From Ifrita kowaldi (lineage: Eukaryota; Chordata; Aves; Passeriformes; Cinclosomatidae), in NCBI GenBank assembly GCA_013398055.1, contig VZRS01009480.1:124001-188000 (forward strand): a stretch of DNA of 64,000 nucleotides. Reading direction: 5' to 3'. Within the stretch, counting starts at the first letter, position 1, and each line of letters starts with the position of its first letter. Positions 37,101-49,100 of the stretch are shown piece after piece. The position numbers were made by a program, and so were the translations under genes. A model generated the notes under the pieces. That model saw only the letters and a program-made list of their open reading frames with translations. It had not been told where the DNA came from and did no database searches.

Positions 37101-40100
37101 TCCTCTCTTCCGCAGCGGCGCTGATGGGAGATGCAGGTGTGGTTCAAGCTCTATATTAGACAGGTTCTGATTCCAGGAGAGCTTAATCAGCCCCTTACTT
37201 TTAGCTGTAGTGGTAAACCAAATGCCATCCAGTTTGTTTATTTTAAAAGAGCAGATTTGTATTTGAATGCCTGTGAGAATACTGATTTTTGTCATTCTCT
37301 TTCTGATTGTCAGAGAAGTGTAAAGGAAAGAGAGCCCTGAATGATGCCATTCACACTTTATCTTTCACGTACCATGTGTGGACAGTCCTGCTGCTGAGTT
37401 TCTCTCCTTCTGTGCTGTTAAAAGTTTCCTATTGCAATTATGCAGTGTTGTTTAATCTAGTTATTGTGCAGCTCCTGGGATGCCTATGTTGGCAAGAAAA
37501 GTTCACCCTAAGTTTACTCTTGTGCTACCTAGAGCTGACTTGGGGAAGAAAAGGCACGAAGTGCATTTCTGACCTTATTTTACCACTGTGCACATGAAAG
37601 GGTGTAGAAACCTGATGTCAGGGCTGCTTAAGATTTAAGAATACGATAGTACAGCTGCGTAAAGCAAATTATTGTCTCTGATGCAGCTGATACTGGTGAC
37701 AGTCAAGGTTGATCCAGAACAATAGTCACATTGTTGCCTTTGTGGGATGTTGTGTTCATTGTTGCAACTAGAACAAAAGTCAGATGTTCCTTGGAGCTGA
37801 GGAGATATTAGACTGAAATTTGGAAGGAGGCTTCATGTTTCTCAAGCTTACCATGCCCAATATACTAGAATATAGCCAAAAAGCACCAAACAGGGGTTTT
37901 GTGTGTAGGGAAGGGGGTAGTTCTGTGCAATGCTTTCCATTCAAACTCAGTCTTTATTGAAAAAATGTTCTTACTTTTTTTTTAGTGGCAGACAATAGCT
38001 TAAAAAGAACATTAAGAGAAATAATCTGATAGTGCAAGCCAGCTTTGTGTCAGTGCAAATTTGGATGAAGCCATCACTGGTTACCTCTTGGTGACTTATT
38101 ACTAAGACTACTTTCCTCATCTGTGTAGACACAGGACAGCCAAGCAGATGTCTGTGATTGCTGCCTGCCTGCATACACCTGTTCTTGGTTTTCTGATATC
38201 TAAAGTTAAACATCTTGGAAAGGTGACTTAGTTTCACTTACCTTGTGCATTGGAGGAGGCCACACTGTACCAGCAGGCAGGTACAGCAGGGTAACAGGCA
38301 AATAATAACTGACAAATGTGCAATTGGTCACTGACACCTCTGCCACACCCCTGTGCTCCCCTACTCTTTCTGAAGTGTTTTGCCTTCCTTCTACAAAGCT
38401 ATATACAAAGACCATGCATTTTGAGTCTCCAGGCAGGCAGCCTCTAATACCCAATTCCCATAAGAGGAAGGCTTTCAAGAAATTAAGTGGTCAGTACTCA
38501 AAAGATCTGGAGGTTTCCTGGAAATCCAGGCTGTGATTGTTGGAGATTGATACAGGGCACTGCAACCTGAACACAAGAACTTCTGGGTGAGTGTCCTGCA
38601 ATGCTTTTGAGCTGTAATGTATTTCTCTGCACCATTATGGTATCTTAACATCTCCTTAGTAGCAGTGTAAATCATTCATTTTATCCACATGAAGTTCAGG
38701 AGTATTTTTATGCTTGTCCTGACCTGAATTTTTCCCTCAAACCTTACCATAGAAGCTTCAGTAGGAAAGCTTAGAAGGGTATAATCAGGACCTAACCAGC
38801 TGTAGATTAATTAGTGTAAGTCCTTGAAGATGTGCAAATAAAAAGTCATTCCTTCTCTTCAGCAAACAGACTAGTGATCAGTAAATTAAATTTTAGAAGA
38901 GAGCTGCTTTTCTGAATGTATACACTCAAGTTAACACTTGAGTACCTAGGTATAAGTCTGTATTTGCAGACATCCTTTTGAGATGGGAGTGGTGATTACC
39001 TCCTCTGTCTTCGCTTAGAAGTGGACATTCAATATGGGAAAATCAGCACCTGTAATTTCCTACAAAAACAAATTCACCACTTCCCCCCCTTTGCATTTTC
39101 ATCTATGATTAGAGTGATCTTTTTGCCGAAGCACCAAAAGGAGAAGAATCAAAAGAGAGAGAGGAGCGAGTCCCAGTAAGTGAAGGTAAGAACCAACTGT
39201 TGCCTCCTGTAGTCTTCTCTGTACTGTGATTTATTGCTGCTAGCAGCTATGACTTTTTGTTCCCAAACTAGAAAGTTTGGTGTAGCAATTGTAGAGCAAG
39301 TTTCTTCTCCTCACCAGTCTTACTAGAGAACAGCTGTGTTGAATTTTACATGTGTGTGTTTGCTGTGATCTCTTACACACACCTACTCTCCTAGAGCTGA
39401 AGGGATGTCCTTACTGCTGTTGGCAGAGCTCTCTGCATGTGCTGGGTTCCTGCTTCTCAAGTGTACTTTGCAGAATCCAGTTTTGGGTTTGAGGGGAGCA
39501 AAGATTTCTTCTTGCAGATTAATTCACATGAGTTTCTCACTAGGTGCATATCTAGACCCTTAAGGACTCTGAGCACATATCCTGTATTGCAGAGCTTTTA
39601 CTGAGGCACTGTATTTGATGAATTTTCAGATATGTGTTGGGAGACAAAGCCATTTTGTCATTTTATTTTGAATGTATTGTATTGAAATGGTATTGAGTGT
39701 GTGAATGTGAACTGTTGTAAATAATGCTATATGTAAGCATGGAATGTGCTTATAAGCTTCAGTGCAGTAGAGCTGTTCTGTGGAGTTTAAATTGAAGAAA
39801 AACAGACTGTTACATATATTTGCAAAAGCCCAGAAGTTTGAGAAGAATGTGTAAAGAGTTCTGAGCTGTTAAGAAAGAAAAAGCAGCTTAGACAACTTCT
39901 TGGATTCCTGTTTCTGTGGTAGAGTTCTGAAGGCTTTGACAGTATGAAACAAGTGCATCCATTTGTATTGTACTTCCTATGATTTCAGCATCCTCTGCAA
40001 AGTCCTTAAAGAAAGTTCCTGCAGGTGCAGTATTTCTGTTTCCAGGTATGATTTATTCAATAGCCAGTTGCTTCATGCACAAAATGGTCTTTTCTTTAAA

Positions 40101-43100
40101 ACCTACTGCAGAGGTTTTAAAGAAAAAACTGTCCAAATACAGCAGCACTGCATTGCTTGATCATATGCTTAATGACAAATACAGATGCTTTTACCATGCT
40201 AAGCCTAAACTGCAACATGCTTTATGGATAATCAATGATTCTGGAGGAGCTCTGAAGGTAAGTGTCACAGATGGCAGATTTTAGCAACTGTCAGCTTCAA
40301 GTGTTGCGCTCTGACCTTTTAAGAATGTGTCACTTCAACTGATATTATACAGCTCAATTCTGCTGTGCATGCAGTCACAGCTTCCATCTGTACTCTGAGA
40401 AGGAAGTGCATTTTGATCTTTCACATTTGATCATATTCCCTTGGGTTAGCAGAAGTACAGTTTAAACATCAAGTTCCTATGTTTGGACCAATCTTGTTTT
40501 TCTGATTTTGATTAGGAGGGTCTGCATACATGGGGAAGGACCAAATCTATAACTTTGAGCTAAAAATAAAAAAGAATTGTACTAAGATCTCTGTTTCATA
40601 TCAGAATCCAAGCTGATCAATGAAAAGAAACATGTCACCAGTCTTTTTGAATTTACTGACAAAGATTTCTGTCAGTGTGCATGCTCTTCACTTGATGGAG
40701 GTACCTGAATTTTAAGTTTTGGCCTTTATTAAGAAAGGCCTGTTTTAAAACTGGCTTCAGTTAACTGAGCCCTCAGTCAGCATGATTTCTAGAGTAGAAA
40801 GTACACAAATACAGCCTTTTTACTCCAGGATCAAAGATATATGTCAACAATGGGGCTTCTACACAATTGTAAAACTCAGTAGCAGAGTTTAAAACAGCAG
40901 ATTGATGCGTGGGATTTTTTTATTCTTTGTTCTTTCTTGGAGGTACTGTTGCATAAGCAGTGAGTTTAGCTGCTCCTTCTCAATAACTTGTAGACAGGCT
41001 TAAGTCACCAGAGAAAAGCCAGGATTGAGGCTCCTTTGCTATTCCAGTGAACAGTTTGTTTAGGAACTCAAGAATCTTCAGTAATTAACCAAATTTTGTG
41101 GCTGTATTCCTGTCAATCCTGAGGCGCTTTGTAATGGCATAATACACTCTTTTTTAATAATAACCTGCTGCTGATCAAAATTTATGCAGTCTGCTGACTT
41201 AACCAAGTAGCAGTTGTTCTACTTTTTGCCAAACTTTCATTTAAGTATCTTCCCACCTCCATCTCATTTCCAGGCATCTACACATGAGAAGCAAAAAGAC
41301 AGGCTTAGACCATTAGAAGGGTTTGCAGATGATCATGCACTTGCCACTGAGGCTGGACAGTTCCACAGCAGTTGTAGAAGGAACAGTTGCTCTGGCTGAC
41401 TCTAATTAATCCCTGTCAGCTCTGGCACGCTCAGGGATCTCACGGCCAAACCCAGCCTCACACCGCAGTACCGCTGGTGGGCTCGCAGGGCGTGTGCAGC
41501 TCCTGGGAAGAACTCAGTCACCTGTCCTTCCCTCTCCCCAAGCACCTTACCACTTTCATTGAGCCACAGTGGTGTGCTGTACTAGTTAGTAGAGTAGGAT
41601 TCTGGTTTGGGAAGTCCATAGGGGCAACAATGATGAGTAGGCTAGAGGAAGAAATGGCTGCAGTGAGAGTGAGGGGGCTGTCTGTCTGTGACTTGGCTTT
41701 ATGAGAATGTGTCCAGCTAATGCTTTTGATGTGGCATTGTTGCAGGAGCGCCTTAAAAGTTGCTGAGATGGAAACTATGCCTGATGCCACTTATTATAGC
41801 ACAAGTTCAGCCTTTTGGTAACTCTGGCAATGCTATTTTGATTTTTTTTCTGCCCCCATCTGACCTGCAGGAGGAAGTGATGTGTTTAGTTCTACTGTAA
41901 TTGGGGAAAAAGACAAGAAATCTGCAGCACAGAGCACAGAAAAAACTCCTAAACAACCTGGGAAAGTTGTTCTATTTGATGATGATGATGATGATGACTT
42001 CTTTGTGGAAGCAACTAAAAAGCCGCCAGATCCAGGTACCTCTAAACATTTGTGGTAAAAGATTAAATACTGAAGGTCATCAAAATTCAAACTGGTCAGA
42101 ACCAGTGAGTTATAAAATTCAAACCTTCATCACTGCTACTTCTGATTGGGTTTTGTGGGGTTGTGTTTTTGGTTGGTTTTCGGTGTTTTGTTGTGGAGGG
42201 GGTTTTTTCATCAAAGTGGTGTGGGGCTGGTTTGTTTGTGCATGCTCTCTGACTTTTCTCTCTAAGGATGCTCCTTCTACCACTGGGGCAGTGTCTAGAC
42301 TTGAATTGGGCCAGGCTTTATTCACACAACCTTGAATCTTTGTGCCCAACATTCCATATTAGCAGGCTCTAGGCCTGTGCTAAGCCAATACAAAACACTG
42401 CCTTTAGAGGTGCCAGCTGACTCAGCTGCTTGCCTGCATATTCTATCACCAGTGCTTTCAGGTTAGGGGTGTTTCACTTTGAGAGCTTGTCTGGCTTTTT
42501 CTCTCGAAGACTCCTGATGCTGGTCATTGTTAAACAGTATGGTATCTTTTGAGACTCTGGTATCTTCTCCTGTTCTGTATTCCTCATTCCCTATTTGTTT
42601 TGTCTCTTCATATAGTCAAGTCCACAGCTGACCTATTTGATGATGATGACGAAGGTGACTTATTCAAGGAGAAACCTTCCATTCCTTCTGCGGTTGCTGG
42701 CACAACTAAAGGAACAGAAAGCCACAGGGAGGCAATCACAAAAAAAATGGTAATGGTATATAAATGCATTGTATGGCTAAGGTTTTAGGAAAAAGCTTCT
42801 AGTGCAGTTGAAGTAGTCTTTCCATGTACAACACTATGAAAGTTACATATTTATGATACAGGACTAGGTTCATAGGGTCTTCCGTAATTCAATGCTTCAG
42901 TGGTCCTTAAATGCCTTTTGCCTTTTAAACTTGGGGTTTATTTGAGGTTTTTATTTGTGTGGGCAGTGATTGAAAGAATCTTATTAAGGCAGGATTAAAA
43001 TGAGAAACTTCTGATAATAAAAAATGTTTATGAAGTTCATGGCTGAAATGAAACCAGCCTGAGTTACGCACCTTTGGTGTCACAGTTCTGTGCTGCAGAG

Positions 43101-46100
43101 ACTGTCTGCTCTTACACCAGCCAGTGACAGCAACTTAACCAGTAACCCATTGTTTGTGTGTATTATGGGAGAGGAGCGTGCGTGTCACAGTTCTACCTAA
43201 GCATATGCAAAACTTGCAGTGTTTAGAAAACTGTTTTTCAACTGCAAACTCCTAAGTTGTAGAAAGTTCTAAATGTGGTCCTGAGCACATGTGTAGAGAG
43301 TTACGAGAACTTCCTAATATCCACTCCACTTTCAGAACAGTGCCTTGAGGAAAGTAGTAATGCTCTTTGTTTCTATGGTAGATATTGTATATACATATTT
43401 TATACTTACTTTGTGCCCAGTGAGTATTTGAACATAATTAGCTGCAGTGACTCTTCTCCCCTCTGGACTGAGAAGTGTACAGTGCTGGGGTTGTCTAATG
43501 CAAATTGCTGTAGCACTTTCTCCATATGAGAAGCACCTGAGCACAGGGGCCAAAGCCAGCTTCTATTTCTGCTGCAGTGCAAGAATATCCATGGTCAATG
43601 AAGCAGGAGGAGTGATGGGAGGGATCTCATAGCACTTGGCTTTCCTGGAGAAGAGGATGAGAACTGACTCAGCAGCAGCCCTCCTGCTCAGTCAGGAAGA
43701 GAGGGCTGTTTTATACTCCAAGCTTTATGACAGTAGTGCTTGGGTCTGGGATCGTTCTAAGTTTAATGGCAATATAGCTGGTGGCAGGCTGGGGCTGTGC
43801 TGTGATAATGCAGGAAATGATGGGCACAAACTGCCCTCTTCCTTTATGAAACACAGCTTGTTAAAAGAAATTTTCCTTTAGCTCATGAGGCCTGGCATGA
43901 GTTGCTGCATACATTCTTCTGCTGAGAAGGATGGTGTGGCAGAGGAGGCCTATGGTAAGACCTGCAAGTCACTTGTGGGTAGTTCTGGCTGCATGTGAAA
44001 AACTTGCTCAGTACATGAGTTTTGGACTTCAGCCCATGGCTGACAAGCTTGTGTTCTGTCCCTTCAGCTGCTGGGATTTTGCCATCAGCATGCCTCTTTG
44101 CAGAGGTCTGTCATGGTTTAGGAAAGGTACTTCCCAGTTTAGTGCCCCCACTGAAACAACGCTGCTGCTCACTCCCGCCACCCCTCTCTCTGTGTGGAGG
44201 GCTGGAGAGGAGAGTTGGAAGCACAAAAGGTAAAGATCAGGGGTTGAGATAAAACCTATTTCCTTGAAAGAGCAATGAGATAAGAAAGCAAACAGTGACA
44301 GCAGCAATACTAATGACAGAAGGTACAAGAAAGAGGCAAATGATTCCGCTGCCTCTGCCACGCTGAGCTGACTCAGAAGAGAGCCCTTCTCCCTGGAAGA
44401 GACTCCCTTCCCCCCATCCCCAGCTATGACATGAGGTGGTATAGAATAACTTCTGGGTCCTGACCATGCCCCCTCCTGCCTACTGCAAAAAATGTGTCAT
44501 ATGATGTGCCAGCCCTTACTGAATCTAAATGGATGCTGATGCAGTGTCTTTGTTTGCCGTAAAGAGTCAACCATCTTCAGGTGAGGACTTCAAGCCTTTA
44601 TCTGAAACACCTCCAAGAAAACAGAGGGGCCTTTTCTCTGATGAGGAGGATTCTGAAGTGAGTATTTAAGAAATGCCTACAGAAATCCTTGGGATCTGAG
44701 TCACCCTGACTTCAGTCCACTTTTATCTGGGGACTATTTATGCATTTCGTAGGATTGGGAAATCTGACATCCATGCACCTACTCCCAGCCATTCTCAAAG
44801 TTCCTTCTTGCTCCCAGAGTGAAAGCTCTGCGATTGTTTTCCCTGTCTTTAGAGAGTTAAGCATTTGTGGTACACACAGGCATAAATTAAAAGCCTGGGG
44901 ACAGGAAGGAGCAGCAAATGAAGAGTAAAAATCATTAAAGACTGCATATGTTTAGTGTTGTGTTTTTGACTTTCAGCTAGCAATTAACCTGCAAAAATGA
45001 GGAAAATCCCTGTGCAGTTGCAAGTGATTGGTACATCAGATAAGGCATTCACTACTTCATAGGCATTCTAAACATCTTTTTTCATAAGGAAAGACATGAA
45101 TGACCCCTTTAGAGTTCTTAAATATATAGCCTTGCTTTGCAAAGTGACATTTCTTTGGTTTGCACAGGACTTGTTTTCATCAAGTAAACCTGTGAAGTCC
45201 AAAGCTACATCTCTCCCCACCAGCAAGTCCATGACAAAAGCTCCACTTTCCTTGTTTGATGATGATGAAGAGGTAAGTACCACTACTGCCTGTGTGTGGG
45301 AACCCACCTGCACAGGCTGCTGCAAATGCAGCAGGAGATATTCAGAAGTTTACAACACTGGGCTTGCAAATGGAGCACTAAATTAATCTTGCACTGTGCA
45401 GCAGTTCTGAGCATGTGGACAGCACTGCGGAGGACAGTGGGAGTGGAGAGTCTTGCAAGTTCTTGGGGTCTTTTTAGTAGTTTGCAGTCAATGTGTTTCA
45501 CCTCTGGACCTAAACATGAAGGATGTTATCCCTCTGATTGATAGGACTAGAGAACACTGAGCAGTAGAACAAATATGAGCTGCAAGAAGCTGTTTTATCC
45601 TAAACCTGTGGTACTTGTCACATGGATGACTTCTTGCTTCTCTGTGTCACGGCTGCTGAGTTCCTTTTTCTCACTCTTCGGTGTGTAAGAATTGTGACTG
45701 CTAGTATGGAAACTGTGGTCAGAGCACAACTTTGTGTAAGAAACATTAAAAATTTTGAATTAGTATGTACATTTTTAATCTTTTTACCCAGTGGTAGTTG
45801 TTCAGCTTGCTTAATGCCTGTCTTCAGAATAGGATTCATTCTCCATTTCGTTATATGGGTTAGAAACAGTGCGCCATTGTGTTGGCTGCTGTGCTACAGA
45901 ATTGCTGAGTGCTGGTTTTTGGCTGCTGATCAAGTCTTGTGGTGGAGGATCTGTGGGCCAGAACCAGGCTGTGTGCTTACAGGCTTCTGGTCTATCAAAT
46001 GCTGCATGTTTAGAATTCCTCGTACCAGAACATGGTGTTAAACTTGAAACTGTCTTCAAAAAACACCATTTCTCTATCCTACTTATATGAGAAGTGGATG

Positions 46101-49100
46101 GCAAGAGTATCTTACATGCTGATGACTGCTCAATGAGCTTTTCATTGTGGCTTTGGCTTTTGATTTTTTTATAATATTTTTTTTTTTAAGGATCTCTTTG
46201 GTGTGGGACCTGCCAAGAAGCACCAGGAAAAGCCCCCAGACGACAGAGCAAAACAGTCAGGGCCTCTCAAGAAAGCATCCAGCTTATTGTTCAGCAGTGA
46301 TGAGGAGGTACTGAGGAGTGAGATTTTGTTGAAAGTGGTTACTAGGCTTTATGCTGAGCAAAGCATAAAACTTTTGAGAGGGGAACCACAGACCAACTCC
46401 GCTGTGTCCACATGCCATGCCTACCCCAATCCTTTGACTTGTTTGCAGCTAGGGAAGCTGATCCTTGGTCCAAACTTTTAAAGGATTTTGGTAATAGAAG
46501 TCATGTGGAAAAGAAAATCAGTATTTTCAATGTAATTTATAGAAAGTTTGATAGCAAATGGAGACTGTTGACAACAAATCTGACTTAAAAACACTAAAAG
46601 GGAAAAATAAGTTTGTTTTTACTGCTTTAAATTCTGTAAGGAAAGTTTAGCAGTTCTAGATAGATATGTGTTGAGGTTTTCTTTGTTTTAGGGTTTTGGG
46701 GTGGGTTTGTTTTGTATGTGGTTTTGTTTTATTGGAATTTTTGTTTGCTTAAGTTTTGGTGGAGTTTTTTTGTTGTTTTTGGTTTTTTGGTTTGGTTTGG
46801 GTTTTTTTGTTTTGTTTGGCTGTTTTGGATTTTTTCAATCTAGGGATGGGAAAATGATACATAAATAATAAGGCTTCCCATAGAGCAGCCCTCTTCTAGG
46901 GATGGACTAGGTATTGTCCTTCATCTTAAATGAAAGCCAGAGACACTAAGCAAATTAAAAACTTGTCTGGAAAATCTCTGAATTAGCTCATATGGATAGG
47001 ATCCAGACTCTTCTTAGTCCTCCTAACTGTCAAAATTACTCTGTTGCATAGACTTTATTACTTGTCCTGAATTGCTTGTTTAGTAGACAACAGTAGTATC
47101 TTTAGATGTGTTTTTATCTTAATGTAGAGTAAACTAAGTTCAAACTTTATCATGCCTGTAGTCCCTTTCAGAAAGAGGACAAAGGTGGGAAACTGGGGAA
47201 AACCACTTGAAATGCTGGGAATAGCAAAACAAACAGGACAGAAGTACCTTGTTTAGTGTGTAGGCTTGAATAAATGGTAGCTGTGGGAGGAGGTGGGTGC
47301 CTGGGGGAGAAGTACTGTGAAGGAAGTAAGTGCAGCATAGAGGACTGTAGTAATGAGGTGTCTTGGGTGTATATGTGGTGAGTTTTTTCTTTTTTTCTTG
47401 TTTTTTCCCATACATCAAACTTGCTAACTGTTTAAGTGGCTCCAGTCAGGTTCTACTGAGTGACCCTACTCTTGTAACTGCAGTTGACACTGACCTCAGT
47501 TGTTGAGAGCTGTAACAAAGTGTGTGTATCCTGTTTTGCTGGATTAAGACTGTGTGCCAAAAGGTGACCAGGCCCTCTGCGAAGCCTGAGCAACGTCAGA
47601 TTACAGTGGCTAAAATGCAGGCAGTTAAGTAAACTAGTGGAGAGATGAAAGGACTGCCAAGATGATGAAGTGTTCCTTGTAGAGAAGATTGCAAAGTGGC
47701 TTTGACCAACACAAAAGAAAACTTGTTCCTTCTTTTTAAGGAACATTGGAATGTCTCCAAGCCAGCTAAACTTCCTTCTGAAGATGGCCAAAAAGAAGAC
47801 CCTGCAAAACCAGCTAGCACTGTCAGTCAGGCTAAAGATGTGAAGACAACAAGCCTCTTTGAGGAAGAGGATGAGGAGGATTTATTTGCAATCACTAAAT
47901 AGAGGTGACAGTCCTGCGAGGGGAGTGGGGAGGCATTTATGCAGAACAGCCCAGCAGCCCTTTCAAAACCAGATGGACCCAAGCATATTGCAAGTGTTGG
48001 TTCTTGGTACTGTTGCTGAGGAGGAAGTAGGGGTGTGTGAGTAGGAAGGGGCAGGGCTGGGCTCTTTTGTGTCTGTGGTAGGTCATTCTCCTTGCCACCA
48101 CTGAACTGGCCTTTCCATTTCTATGCCTGTGATATAAAATCCTCTTGAACTTTTTTTATCTCCATTTCTGCAGAAAGCTTTGCAGACAAGAAAGAGGGTG
48201 GTAGAATTGTTGAGACAGTGAGGAAGCCGAGTGCTGTATCTGGGAACACTTGCTGCAAATGCTGGTCCTAAGTGATGCTTTTAAACAGATGCAGTGCGTG
48301 GCCACTGAATCTTCCACTTTCTTCTCTCTCTTGCTGCAGCCAAAGAAAGCCACAGAAGCCATCATTGTTATTTGAAGATGATGCTATTAATGGAGAATCA
48401 TTCTTCAGCTCCCAATCAACGCTACTTCCTTCAGCTGCTAAGGCTGCAGTGGTAACTCCCTGTTCTTTTAAAACTAGCATGGAACACTTTGTTGTTAGGT
48501 ACTGATATAAGTATAACTCATTTTACACAATGGTAACTAGCAAATTGGGAATGGGAACAGGGAAGACTGAACTCTTACATGTACATTCTTACTACTATTA
48601 GCCTAATAGAGACTTCAAAATTTTCTTGACCACTTACCCTAAATTTGTCTGGTTTATGCTAAAAGCCCTTCCTAAGGATGTTTTGAAAGCTCTCAACCAT
48701 TAAATAATGCTAAAAAGAACAAACAGCTTACTGCTGACTCAGTAGCCAGCAATGTTACCCTACCCAAGCTGATTCAGATGTGTAAACAGGCTTCTTACTG
48801 GCCCTCCCTTTTGTGTGCTCATGCCATCCCCTGTCTTACAAGCTTAGCCCGTGATGTACTGCCTGTCTGGTTGTGCTTTGGAATTGAGAGTAGGAGATGC
48901 AAGGGTTTAATTAAGCTGTATCTGTAGTGGGGATTCCTGTACAAGTGCTTCCTGGCACACTTAAATCAGATTCAAAACCCCATAATACTAGAAATTAAAA
49001 GTCACAAACCAGAATGTCCCATGGAAGGAAATTAGGAGAAGTCAAGTATGTTGCCAGTGTCCTAGACCTCTGCAGTAGGCAAACTGAGACTCTGCTATCC

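Noticed and set aside
39979..40284. 101-codon frame as a single longer exon
   Set aside because: Only 39989-40045 matches WASHC2C. The frame runs on into the intron past a proper GTATGA donor.
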